DNA from: Leptolyngbya sp. 'hensonii'
GTDB lineage: Bacteria > Cyanobacteriota > Cyanobacteriia > GCF-001939115
NCBI RefSeq assembly: GCF_001939115.1
Contig: NZ_MQTZ01000028.1
Coordinates: 26,275 to 75,000, forward strand
DNA length: 48,726 bases
Direction: 5' to 3'
Shown here one piece after another: positions 26,369 to 33,978 of this stretch (position 1 is its first letter; each line of letters starts with the position of its first letter). The notes beneath the pieces were generated by a model. The model saw only the letters and a program-made list of their open reading frames with translations. It did not search any database and was not told the DNA's origin. The translations under genes and the position numbers were made by a program.

Positions 26369-27646
26369 ATGGATAAACGTTTTTCTAATCTTTTCAATCT
26401 GACTGAAGAACAGGCGATCGCCTTGTTAGATACCCCCCAGGACCAGATCGGCGAAGAGGATTCCCGCTACATCGCTGCATCTCACCTGGTTAATTTTCCT
26501 ACGGAGCCATCGATCAATGCACTGATGCGGGCGGTGCAGCAAACGGACCCGGTATTGGATAACCGAATTGTGCGCCGGAAGTCTGTCGAGACCCTGGGAC
26601 GGTTAAAAGCGGTGCAGGCCCTGCCGATCATCGTTGCCTGTTTGGGGGACGGGGACTGCTACACGGTGGAAAATGCGGTTTGGGCGATCGGAGAGATCGG
26701 AACGCAGGACCCCGTTATTCTGGAAGCAGTGGCTCAATTACTGGATAAGCCAGGGCAAACCTATCGAGTCATTATCCATACCCTGGCCAAGTTGAATTAT
26801 CAACCAGCACTGGAACGGATTCGCCGCTTTGTGCAGGACAGTGACCCGCCCACGGCCAGTGCTGCCATTACTACCGTTTGCCGGTTTACCCGGGATGACG
26901 CCCAGATGGGGCAGGTGGTGGCTATGCTGCAACATAAGAATGTGCTGGCGCGCCGCTTATCCATCCAGGATCTGATTGACGCTCAATATTATCTGGCGAT
27001 TCCTCAAATTGCCCGCTGCCCGGTGTCTCTGGTTTTCCGTCTGAGGGGAATTCGAATGCTGGCTGAATTGGGGATTCCTGACGGCGCGATCGCCTTTGCA
27101 GAGATTCAACCCCATCTGGAACAGACCCTGCGGGACCATCCCAATGATCTGACTCTGGTGCATGCCTATGACCAGACGCCAACCCTGCCCTTCCTGATCC
27201 GGGAGTTATACGAGACGGATTTTGGTCGCTGTTACCTGGCAACAAAAACGATTCTGGACCATTATCCCGATCAGGCTCCAGCGGCTCTCTTTGCGACCTA
27301 CGACGAAGAAGCGAACAATGACTATGGGGCGCACTTCCATGTGATGAAGCTGTTCGGTTGGCTGCGCCATGCACCGGCCTATGATCTGCTGCTGGAAGCC
27401 CTGCATAATAAACAGCCCCAGTTTCAGAAATCGAGGGCGGCGGCGGCGATCGCCCTGGCTGAATTGGCCAACCCCAGTGCCATCCCGGAGCTACGGGCCT
27501 GCCTGGATAGTAAAATCTGGGATCTAAAATATGCTGCCCTGCTGGCTCTGGAAACTTTGGGGGATACCAGTGGCTACGAGTGGGCGATCAACGATGAAGA
27601 TTGGTTGATTCGGGAAAAGGCCAAGTCACACTTAAAAATGAGTTGA
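26369..27646 (+). CDS. cpeY: CpeY, HEAT-repeat phycoerythrin lyase
   Basis: CpeY belongs to the E/F-type lyase clan; in Fremyella diplosiphon it attaches phycoerythrobilin to alpha-Cys82. The 425-aa protein consists of HEAT/PBS-lyase repeats throughout, for example NRIVRRKSVETLGRLKAVQALPIIVACLGD, NAVWAIGEIG, and near the end SRAAAAIALAELANPSAIPELRACL. I start at the ATG at 26369, giving MDKRFSNLFNLTEEQAIALL; the open frame before it has no family character. cpeZ follows with no gap. The position right after cpeBA agrees with the role. Confidence 0.92.
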   Translation: MDKRFSNLFNLTEEQAIALLDTPQDQIGEEDSRYIAASHLVNFPTEPSINALMRAVQQTDPVLDNRIVRRKSVETLGRLKAVQALPIIVACLGDGDCYTVENAVWAIGEIGTQDPVILEAVAQLLDKPGQTYRVIIHTLAKLNYQPALERIRRFVQDSDPPTASAAITTVCRFTRDDAQMGQVVAMLQHKNVLARRLSIQDLIDAQYYLAIPQIARCPVSLVFRLRGIRMLAELGIPDGAIAFAEIQPHLEQTLRDHPNDLTLVHAYDQTPTLPFLIRELYETDFGRCYLATKTILDHYPDQAPAALFATYDEEANNDYGAHFHVMKLFGWLRHAPAYDLLLEALHNKQPQFQKSRAAAAIALAELANPSAIPELRACLDSKIWDLKYAALLALETLGDTSGYEWAINDEDWLIREKAKSHLKMS

Positions 27647-28267
27647 ATGATGTCTATAGAAGAACTGTTCCAACAACTGAAGCATCCCAATCCGAATTTG
27701 CGGGAACGGGCCATGTGGGAATTGGTGGATGCCCAGGATGAAACGACGATTCCCCGCTTGATGGGCCTGCTGGGAGAGGAGGACACCACCTATCGGCGGG
27801 CAGCAGTGAAGGCTCTGGGGGCGATCGGGGTGGATGCGGTGCCTCCCCTGGTGGAGTCCCTGCTGCAGAGTGACAATGTCACGATTCGGGGGAGCGCGGC
27901 CAAGGCACTGGCCCAGGTGGCTCTGAACTATCCAGACATTCCCTTTCCACCAGAGGGGGTCCAGGGTCTGAAAGCGGCCTTGAACGATGCCAATCCCGTG
28001 GTGCATATTGCGGCGGTGATGGCCCTGGGAGAGATTGGGACGCCTGTGGTGGATGTGCTCATTGAGGGGCTGCAAGCGACGGATAATCCGGCTCTGGCGG
28101 TGTCGATCGTGAATGCCCTGGGGTCGATCGGAGATAGTCGGGGGGTGGATGTGCTCACGGCCCTGATTCAGGATGAGGCGACTGATTCCTATGTGCGTGA
28201 GTCAGCCACCAGTGCCCTGTCCCGTCTGGAAATGACCGTGAAATTCAAACGCGGTGAACCTGCGTAA
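27647..28267 (+). CDS. cpeZ: CpeZ, HEAT-repeat lyase partner/chaperone
   Basis: CpeZ works with CpeY and acts as a lyase partner or chaperone for phycoerythrin maturation. The 206-aa protein is built of five or six short HEAT repeats (RERAMWELVDA, YRRAAVKALGAIG, IRGSAAKALAQV, VHIAAVMALGEIG, ALAVSIVNALGSIG, VRESATSALSRL). It starts at once after the cpeY stop (TGA-ATG-ATG), so the pair is translationally linked; the second ATG at 27650 is an alternative start. The order cpeBA-cpeY-cpeZ is that of known phycoerythrin operons. Confidence 0.92.
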   Translation: MMSIEELFQQLKHPNPNLRERAMWELVDAQDETTIPRLMGLLGEEDTTYRRAAVKALGAIGVDAVPPLVESLLQSDNVTIRGSAAKALAQVALNYPDIPFPPEGVQGLKAALNDANPVVHIAAVMALGEIGTPVVDVLIEGLQATDNPALAVSIVNALGSIGDSRGVDVLTALIQDEATDSYVRESATSALSRLEMTVKFKRGEPA

Positions 28268-28350
28268 CGTGGGTTCATGAATTGGTGTGAGATGATGGGA
28301 TGATGTCTGTCCTGTCCTTTATTGTCCTGTCTTCCTGAACGACCCCGATC

Positions 28351-29553
28351 ATGTCAGATTCCCAAACCATCAGCGCTGCCGTTGCCCGTCTCTACGATAC
28401 CTATCCCTTTCCGCCAGAGCCCTTACTGGATGAACCCCCACCGGGGTATAACTGGCGCTGGAACTGGCTGACTGCCTATAGCTTCTGTACGGGTCAGAAG
28501 CCTGTCACCGATCGGGTCCGGATTCTGGATGCCGGGTGTGGCACGGGGGTGGGCACTGAATATCTGGTGCATCTGAATCCCAATGCCACGGTGGTGGGGA
28601 TTGATTTGAGTGCCGGAGCGCTGGCCGTGGCCCAGGAACGCTGCCAGAAGTCGGGAGCCACTCGGGTGGAGTTTCATCACTTGAGTCTGTTTGACGTGGA
28701 GCAACTGCCTGGTGAATTTGATTTGATCAATTGTGTGGGAGTTTTGCACCATACACCTGATCCGATCCGGGGCATTCAGGCTCTGGCGAAAAAGCTGGCT
28801 CGGGGTGGGTTGCTGCACATTTTTGTCTATGGCGAATTGGGCCGCTGGGAAATTAAGCTGATGCAGGAAGCGATCGGCCTGTTGCAAGGGGAACAGCGGG
28901 GGGATTATAGCGACGGGGTCAAGGTGGGACGCCAACTGTTTGCCTCCTTACCAGAAAATAATCGGTTGCGCCAGCGGGAGCAGGAACGCTGGTCCTGGGA
29001 AAATCAGCGGGATGCCTGCTTTGCGGATATGTATGTGCATCCGCAAGAAATTGATTACAACATCAATACAGTGTTTGAGCTGATTGAGGCTTCTGGTCTG
29101 GAGTTTATTGGTTTATCCAATCCACGGGTTTGGGATCTGGATCGCCTGATTGGGAAGGCTCCAGAGTTGATGGTACGGGCGCAGCAGTTGAGCGATCGGG
29201 AGCGATATCGCTTAATTGAACTGCTTGATCCGGGAGCCATTACCCACTACGAATTTTTCCTGGCCCGTCCGCCTCTGTCTCGACAGGATTGGGCCGCTGA
29301 TGCCGAACTGCTGGCGGCTATCCCTGAAGTCAGTCCCTGTCTGGATGGCTGGCAGACCAGCGCCCAGTTCTTCAACAACGACTATCAAATCGTCAAGCTA
29401 GATGAAGCGGAATGGCAGTTTCTGAAAGCCTGTGAGGGGAATCAGACGATGCAGAAAACGGTCGGTGAGATTTTGCAGACGGCGGAGCTGAGTTTGGCTG
29501 GGGTGCGATCGTTGCAAAAACAACAATTACTTCTCCTCGAAGCCAAAATTTAA
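28351..29553 (+). CDS. class I SAM methyltransferase, possible CpcM
   Basis: A 400-aa SAM-dependent methyltransferase. Motif I is VRILDAGCGTGVGTEYL, followed by VVGIDLS, LINCVGVLHHTPDP and ARGGLLHIFVYGELG; a further 200-residue region follows. The N-terminus LYDTYPFPPEPLLDEPPPGYNWRWNW is distinctive. The size and the place next to cpeBA-cpeYZ fit CpcM, which N-methylates Asn72 of phycobiliprotein beta subunits, and CpeB here keeps that Asn. I am not sure enough to give the symbol; another O- or N-methyltransferase is possible. It lies 83 bp after cpeZ and is the last core gene before the accessory island. Confidence 0.8.
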   Translation: MSDSQTISAAVARLYDTYPFPPEPLLDEPPPGYNWRWNWLTAYSFCTGQKPVTDRVRILDAGCGTGVGTEYLVHLNPNATVVGIDLSAGALAVAQERCQKSGATRVEFHHLSLFDVEQLPGEFDLINCVGVLHHTPDPIRGIQALAKKLARGGLLHIFVYGELGRWEIKLMQEAIGLLQGEQRGDYSDGVKVGRQLFASLPENNRLRQREQERWSWENQRDACFADMYVHPQEIDYNINTVFELIEASGLEFIGLSNPRVWDLDRLIGKAPELMVRAQQLSDRERYRLIELLDPGAITHYEFFLARPPLSRQDWAADAELLAAIPEVSPCLDGWQTSAQFFNNDYQIVKLDEAEWQFLKACEGNQTMQKTVGEILQTAELSLAGVRSLQKQQLLLLEAKI

Positions 29554-29639
29554 GGCACTAATATACTTGGCACACCGAAATATTTTTAATTTCCTTAAGA
29601 AAATTGGATTTGGTAATTACACTCAGCAAGGCTGTCACC

Positions 29640-29745
29640 AGCCCCGCTGGTCTCCACAACCGGAGGGGAATCGTTTCGATAGTAAATCTAATCGGCATCA
29701 AACACCGAGCGCTGACCTTGAACCTTAATATGCCGCCCAATCGCG
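29640..29745 (-). pseudogene. remnant, possibly group II intron maturase/HNH tail
   Basis: One minus-strand frame reads GRHIKVQGQRSVFDAD, a stop, then IYYR. This resembles the RHVKVKG...SPFNGDLVYWS segment found near the C-terminus of group II intron reverse transcriptases. What follows does not match. It would be a short decayed fragment at the left edge of the island. The 29554-29761 gap shows nothing else. Very tentative. Confidence 0.25.
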
Positions 29746-29761
29746 GTGTGACTATGTCTTC

Positions 29762-29989
29762 CTAGGCGTTGAATACCCTAATTTGATGGATTGAGAAAGA
29801 AGTGGTTTGACCGGAATCCAGATTGCGAACAGCAATAGAGGTAATCCTTGGAGATGAGCCATCGGGTCGGTCATAGAAACTTTCACAAGAATAATGGATA
29901 ACGATTACCTGATCAGACTTGCTCATTAGCTCAGACAATTTTATTTTTGCTTGCCTGCGCTCCTGCACTTTGTTACAAGCTTCACCCAT
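29762..29989 (-). CDS. small hypothetical protein, probably truncated
   Basis: A 75-aa frame. The core DQVIVIHYSCESFYDRPDG and ITSIAVRNLDSGQTTSFSIHQI reads like the first domain of a longer protein: two beta strands with HYSCESF and a conserved-looking SIAVRNL. It stops abruptly in IRVFNA, with a decayed region behind it. I think the C-terminal part was lost. No function can be given. The lower GC and the position beside the cassette array suggest cargo of the island. Confidence 0.5.
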   Translation of the reverse strand: MGEACNKVQERRQAKIKLSELMSKSDQVIVIHYSCESFYDRPDGSSPRITSIAVRNLDSGQTTSFSIHQIRVFNA

Positions 29990-30190
29990 GAAGAACTTCC
30001 TAATCTAGATTGACCGCCAATCAATATAAATTAGATGTTGTCCAATGGACTCTCTAAGATCACAACTTGAGTCTAACGTAACCAGAACGATTGCCTGGAA
30101 GGGATTGTACTGTATCAGTAAGGAGCTGCTCCAGACGGGTCGGAGCCCGTAGATTAATATAGAGAATGTGTATTTTCTCAAAATTAACCT

Positions 30191-30433
30191 ATGCTGCGAG
30201 AAGATCTTAAAAAAGAATTAGACAAGCTAAATGATGAGCAACTTAAAAAAATTGCTGATTTCATAGCCGACCTTGAATTTCAGTCTAGACAAGTTGTATC
30301 GTCTGTTCCATTTTGGCAAAGAGCAACACCATCCGACAGGGCTAGGGAATTTCGTGAATGGGTTTTACAACTTCCTCAAGGTAGTCCAAGTCTAGGAGAC
30401 GAAGCCTTTAGCCGCGACAGTATTTACGAATAA
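30191..30433 (+). CDS. antitoxin-like partner of the PIN toxin
   Basis: An 80-aa protein whose N-terminal half is a charged helix (LREDLKKELDKLNDEQLKKIADFIADLEFQ), a layout common in small antitoxins of cyanobacterial PIN modules, followed by a Trp-containing tail likely to wrap the toxin. Its stop overlaps the toxin start (TAATG), so the two are translationally coupled. No classical AbrB or RHH fold is evident. The call rests mainly on the partner. A small hairpin (ACGGG/CCCGT, 30135-30150) lies upstream. Confidence 0.7.
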   Translation: MLREDLKKELDKLNDEQLKKIADFIADLEFQSRQVVSSVPFWQRATPSDRAREFREWVLQLPQGSPSLGDEAFSRDSIYE

Positions 30434-30897
30434 TGACGAGATATTTGCTTGACACTAATGTTGTTATGCGATTCTGCAATCCTTCCGACGTGCAGCATGA
30501 GCTTGCAACAGATGCAATCTCTCGTCTGCTCCTGCAATCAGATGAATGCTTACTTGTGACACAAGTAATTATTGAGTTTTGGGTCGTTGCCACAAGACCA
30601 ACTCAATTCAATGGCTTGGGCTGGACTGTAGAACAAACCAGAAGCACAATAGATCAACTTCTTGATCGTTTTCCATTCTTAGAGGAATCTCCGCAGATTT
30701 TTCCAAATTGGCTGAACTTAGTCACAAATAACAGAGTGATGGGTAAACGCACCCATGATGCTCGTATCATTGCAGCCATGCTTGCGAATGGAATTACACA
30801 TCTCTTGACCTTCAACCCAAGCGATTTTGCAGGTATATCAAGTATTACAATCATTCATCCACAAGATTTGTCTTCGTCTGTCGCTGATGAGCCATAG
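30433..30897 (+). CDS. PIN-domain ribonuclease toxin (VapC-like)
   Basis: VapC toxins are Mg-dependent RNases that cut tRNA or rRNA. This 154-aa PIN protein has YLLDTNVVMRF with Asp7, an internal Glu in TQVIIEFWVV, THDARIIAAMLANGITHLLTFNPSDF with the third and fourth acidic residues, and VMGKR before it. The gene starts within the antitoxin stop codon. It is followed 15 bp later by an attC-like palindrome, as a one-cassette toxin-antitoxin module would be. Confidence 0.88.
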   Translation: MTRYLLDTNVVMRFCNPSDVQHELATDAISRLLLQSDECLLVTQVIIEFWVVATRPTQFNGLGWTVEQTRSTIDQLLDRFPFLEESPQIFPNWLNLVTNNRVMGKRTHDARIIAAMLANGITHLLTFNPSDFAGISSITIIHPQDLSSSVADEP

Positions 30898-30911
30898 CAT
30901 TGGCGATCGCG

Positions 30912-30997
30912 GCATAACAAATCGATGGAGCCGATCGCCGAGAGGTTATCTGTGAGAATTAGGAGTTATTTGCGGCGACTCATCTCAGCCGTTATGC
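30912..30997. repeat. attC-like site A (86 bp)
   Basis: Begins GCATAAC and ends GTTATGC, perfect complements that fit the R''/R' boxes loosely (RYYYAAC/GTTRRRY, with one off position). The inner parts pair through GATG(G)AG and CGCCG/GCGGCG. The 86-bp length equals that of sites B to D. It lies between the PIN toxin and the ATP-grasp gene. Confidence 0.55.
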
Positions 30998-31035
30998 ATC
31001 TCAATCTGTAGTCTAAAAGATTAGATCTTTGAGTC

Positions 31036-31821
31036 ATGCGTGTTCTATATCCTGAAAATCCATTAAATAAAACACAAGCAGATGAGCCGTATCACGAAGA
31101 GTTCACTTTTGTGCGTAGTGCTGGGTATAGTCAATGTTCACTTTTTGATTTTGATGCATTAGACTTCGATGAATTCAATCCACATCCGAGAATTCAGACT
31201 GGTGAGCGAGTGCTTTACCGTGGCTGGATGCTCAACTCGCAAAAATATAAAACCTTGATCACGCAAATCGAACACAAAGGTGGTGTACCAATAACTTCCC
31301 ATGATGACTACCTTCGATGTCATCATCTACCAGGTTGGTATCAACAATGCTCACATTTCACAGCAGAGACATATTTTTTTGCGGTTGACAAAGAGTTAGA
31401 AGCAAAAGTAGAAGAACTTGGATGGGAGCGCTATTTTGTAAAGGACTTTGTGAAGTCCAATACAGCTCAACTAGGTTCAGTTGCAAATTCACCATCCGAA
31501 GTCCGCAGTATTGTTGAGCAAATTGCTACTTATCGAGGTGAAATTGAGGGTGGCATTGCGATACGACGTTTTGAAAACTATCGCTCCAGTACAGAACGTC
31601 GATACTTTATAGTTAATGGTACACCTTACTCATCTGATGGCGCAGTTCCTGAGATAGTACAGGAAATAGCCAGCATCATTAATGCACCGTTTTACTCTGT
31701 CGATGTGGTAGAAAACTCAGAAGGGAAACTGCGGCTTGTTGAGTTGGGAGATGGGCAGGTGTCAGATAAAAAGGCTTGGTCAATATCCAAATTTGTGGAG
31801 GTCATTGCAGCGAATGCATAA
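31036..31821 (+). CDS. ATP-grasp protein (R2K-like)
   Basis: A 261-aa protein of the ATP-grasp fold, a ligase-type fold that joins a carboxylate to an amine using ATP. Visible features: the ATP-binding lysine segment ERYFVKDFVKSN, GGIAIRRFENY, ERRYFIVNGTPY, and SVDVVENSEGKLRLVELGDGQVSD with the metal-binding Glu/Asp. This pattern resembles the R2K clade of ATP-grasp proteins, often found in phage or defence contexts. The substrate is unknown. It is low in GC, stands alone between attC-like sites, and its stop codon lies inside the next one (GCATAAC), typical of cassette genes. Confidence 0.78.
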   Translation: MRVLYPENPLNKTQADEPYHEEFTFVRSAGYSQCSLFDFDALDFDEFNPHPRIQTGERVLYRGWMLNSQKYKTLITQIEHKGGVPITSHDDYLRCHHLPGWYQQCSHFTAETYFFAVDKELEAKVEELGWERYFVKDFVKSNTAQLGSVANSPSEVRSIVEQIATYRGEIEGGIAIRRFENYRSSTERRYFIVNGTPYSSDGAVPEIVQEIASIINAPFYSVDVVENSEGKLRLVELGDGQVSDKKAWSISKFVEVIAANA

Positions 31822-31864
31822 CAATCCACTTGCACAGCGACCGTATGTAGACTTTTGGTTAAGA
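31816..31864. repeat. attC-like half site, cut by the IS
   Basis: GCATAAC again starts the element, followed by AATCCACTTGCACAGCGACC, but the matching GTTRRRY end is missing because the insertion sequence begins at 31865. Beyond the IS only three bases remain before the Uma2 stop codon. The other half seems to be deleted. Confidence 0.5.
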
Positions 31865-33220
31865 TTGCTGGTTCTAACGGGTTTTGAGTCTTGGAGTGAA
31901 GAGGCGTAAAATGAGAGCAAAGGGTTACGTCAAGGAGGCGGCACCCCATGTCAGATCGCAAGACCAGAGGCACAGCCGGGGATAAAACGATTTGCCTACC
32001 GATTGCTGAAGGGATTGACTACGAGCAGTTAGTTAAGGATACTGCCGGATTTAGAACCTATCTCGACAGTCAAATTGCTGAACATCCTGAATTGTTTCCA
32101 ACCCGCATTGGGGAAGGCTACTGCCTGCACGGATTCATCCACTCGGATCGTTTGGGAATCACAACCCGTCGCATTCGACTGAAATGCAATCGCGATAGCT
32201 ATCAGATTCGACCGGATAGGGTGATGCCTTACATGGTGGGAACAACGGAGGAAGTCGAGAAGGGACTCTATTTACGGCGTTACGGGGTGCCCTACGAGGG
32301 AATTGCCCATGTGTTAGGGCACTCGGCGATGTATTGGTATCGAGCGACCCAAGCAATGGGACGGGCTTCCATTGTAGGCAGTAGGGTGAAAGACCCGGAG
32401 GCAATCCCCCCCTCACCTCGTTGCTGATGAAAAGCATAGCTGGTGGTGGGGTGAACCCATCTACATCACCGTCACTGCGGCGGCTGGATGTTTTCTGGGT
32501 GTCAGTGTCGCTCAGTCTGCCGATGCAGTTGCCCTCAAGCAGGCGTATGGGGACTTTCAACTCGAAGCCCAGCAGGTAAACCCCAACTACAGCCCCCAAA
32601 GTGTCAATACTGATGGTTGGGACGCTACCCAGCAAGCCTGGAAAGCATTGTTCCCAAGCATTACGCTCGTGCTTTGTTTTTTGCATACGGTGCTGGGCAT
32701 TCAAACGTTGTGCCGTCGCACGTCCTCAGTGTTCCAGGTTCTCACAGACAAACTCTGGCAACTCTACCACAGTCTCAATCGACGGCAATTTGCTCAGCGC
32801 TTACGCCGATTGATGGAGTGGAGCCGACGGACAGATAACGAGCTGCCTGACAAAGCCCGACAAAAACTACTGACCCTACCGAGCAAAGCAGAATCATTCA
32901 AGGTGCATTTTGACCTGCCACAGGCGTATCGTACCAGCAATCAAGTAGACCGATTGATGAACTATCAAGATCGTATCCTCTATACCATGCAGTACTTCCA
33001 CGGCACCCTAGATTCTACCAAACAGGGATTACGGGCAATGGCATTGCTGTGGAACTTCCATCCCTACACCCGTAAAGTTCAGGCAATAGAGCCTCATTCG
33101 ATGTCCCCCTTTGAAGACCTCAATGGGTTTCGTTATCACGATAACTGGCTGCACAATTTCCTCATTGCCTCGTCTCTCAACGCTCGCGGGACCGGACACA
33201 AACTCCGTCAGAACTAGCAA
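31865..33220 (+). mobile_element. insertion sequence with 24-bp imperfect inverted repeats
   Basis: The left end starts TTGCTGGTTCTAACGGG (31865) and the right end, read inward on the other strand, starts TTGCTAGTTCTGACGGA (33220); 19 of 24 bases match. The element is 1356 bp and holds one DDE transposase frame whose stop lies inside the right repeat. I see no clear target-site duplication, which fits deletion of one flank. The family was not determined. Confidence 0.85.
31948..33217 (+). pseudogene. DDE transposase split by a frameshift at a C7 run
   Basis: Two adjacent frames give one continuous transposase. The first (31948-32427) holds an N-terminal helix-turn-helix-like part ending GVPYEGIAHVLGHSAMYWYRA. 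The second, open from about 32402 to 33217, holds HLVADEKHSWWWGEPIYITV with the first Asp, VNTDGWDATQQAW with the second, and a later helical part with the final acidic region. The switch falls at CCCCCCC (32406-32412): removing one C restores the frame. It is either an inactivating insertion or a slippage site that permits some full-length product. SD-like AAGGAGG lies upstream of the start. Confidence 0.82.
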
Positions 33221-33223
33221 GTT

Positions 33224-33787
33224 TTACTCCAGTAACCAAGCAAACAAGTCTTTGATTGTAAGCTGTAGCTCACTTGCAAACGATGGTACAGGAACAACTT
33301 CACCTGGCTCATCCAACACTTCAGGTTCTTGCTTGGGACGATAGACAAACACAGTTTGCTCATCTGGATCGATTAACCAACCCATTTGGGTTCCATGTCG
33401 TAGGCAGTGAAGGATGTTCTTGGTTACTTTTGTTTGGCTTTGGTCAGGAGACAGGATTTCAATTGTCCAATCTGGTGCAACAGGAAACGTGTTGGCAACC
33501 TCTCCATTCTCATCACGAGGAATTCGGCTCCAAAGAAACACTGCAATATCAGGAACAGTTGAACGACCACCAAAGGTACTGCGTAGTTCAGGAAATGCAC
33601 GAGCAATACGCTTGGACTTAACTACCCCATTGATAGCAGGTACGAGTTCCCCTTGGATAGCACTATGTTTCCCTTGAGGCATGGGTTTCTGAATAATTTG
33701 ACCATCAATGTATTCACTCGCAGGTTTTGTTTCTGGTAATTGCAAAAACTCCGCCAAGGTCAATGTTTTAGATGGTGTTTGTACCAT
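33224..33787 (-). CDS. Uma2-family endonuclease
   Basis: A 187-aa PD-(D/E)xK nuclease-fold protein of the Uma2 (DUF820) family, very frequent in cyanobacteria and often carried by mobile DNA. It has LTLAEFLQLPETKPASEYIDGQI at the N-terminus, VPDIAVFLWSRIP with the catalytic Asp, and DWTIEILSPDQSQTKVTKNI with the catalytic Glu. The biological target is unknown. The stop codon is three bases from the right end of the insertion sequence, so its own downstream attC has been lost. Confidence 0.88.
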   Translation of the reverse strand: MVQTPSKTLTLAEFLQLPETKPASEYIDGQIIQKPMPQGKHSAIQGELVPAINGVVKSKRIARAFPELRSTFGGRSTVPDIAVFLWSRIPRDENGEVANTFPVAPDWTIEILSPDQSQTKVTKNILHCLRHGTQMGWLIDPDEQTVFVYRPKQEPEVLDEPGEVVPVPSFASELQLTIKDLFAWLLE

Positions 33788-33884
33788 TTGGGTTTACCCC
33801 TATCAGCCAGATCAGAAACTAATCTCTAGTTTAATCAGAAATGCAATGAGGTTAACTGCTCTGCCTCAACCGATAGACTAAGCA

Positions 33885-33970
33885 AGCTAACGGTGAAGTT
33901 GTGCGGCGGCAGACAGCCTTGAACTCAGCACCAGCGGCTTGCGTCCGTCCGCTGCCGTGAAGTGTTGGGC
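33885..33970. repeat. attC-like site B (86 bp)
   Basis: Begins AGCTAAC and ends GTTGGGC. The inner arms GCGGCGG and CCGTCCGCTGC pair, and the centre contains TTGAACTCAGCACCAGC, shared with sites C and D. It lies 8 bp past the stop of the glycosyltransferase gene. The close similarity of B, C and D is what one expects of attC sites of one array. Confidence 0.75.
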
Positions 33971-33978
33971 TGCTGTGC

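Noticed and set aside
29762-29989. 75-aa protein as an antitoxin
   Set aside because: No toxin lies next to it on the same strand, and it looks like the front of a longer protein.
30071-30077. GTCTAAC upstream of the PIN module as a possible attC end
   Set aside because: Fits RYYYAAC by chance but has no complementary box within 150 bp and no inner palindrome.
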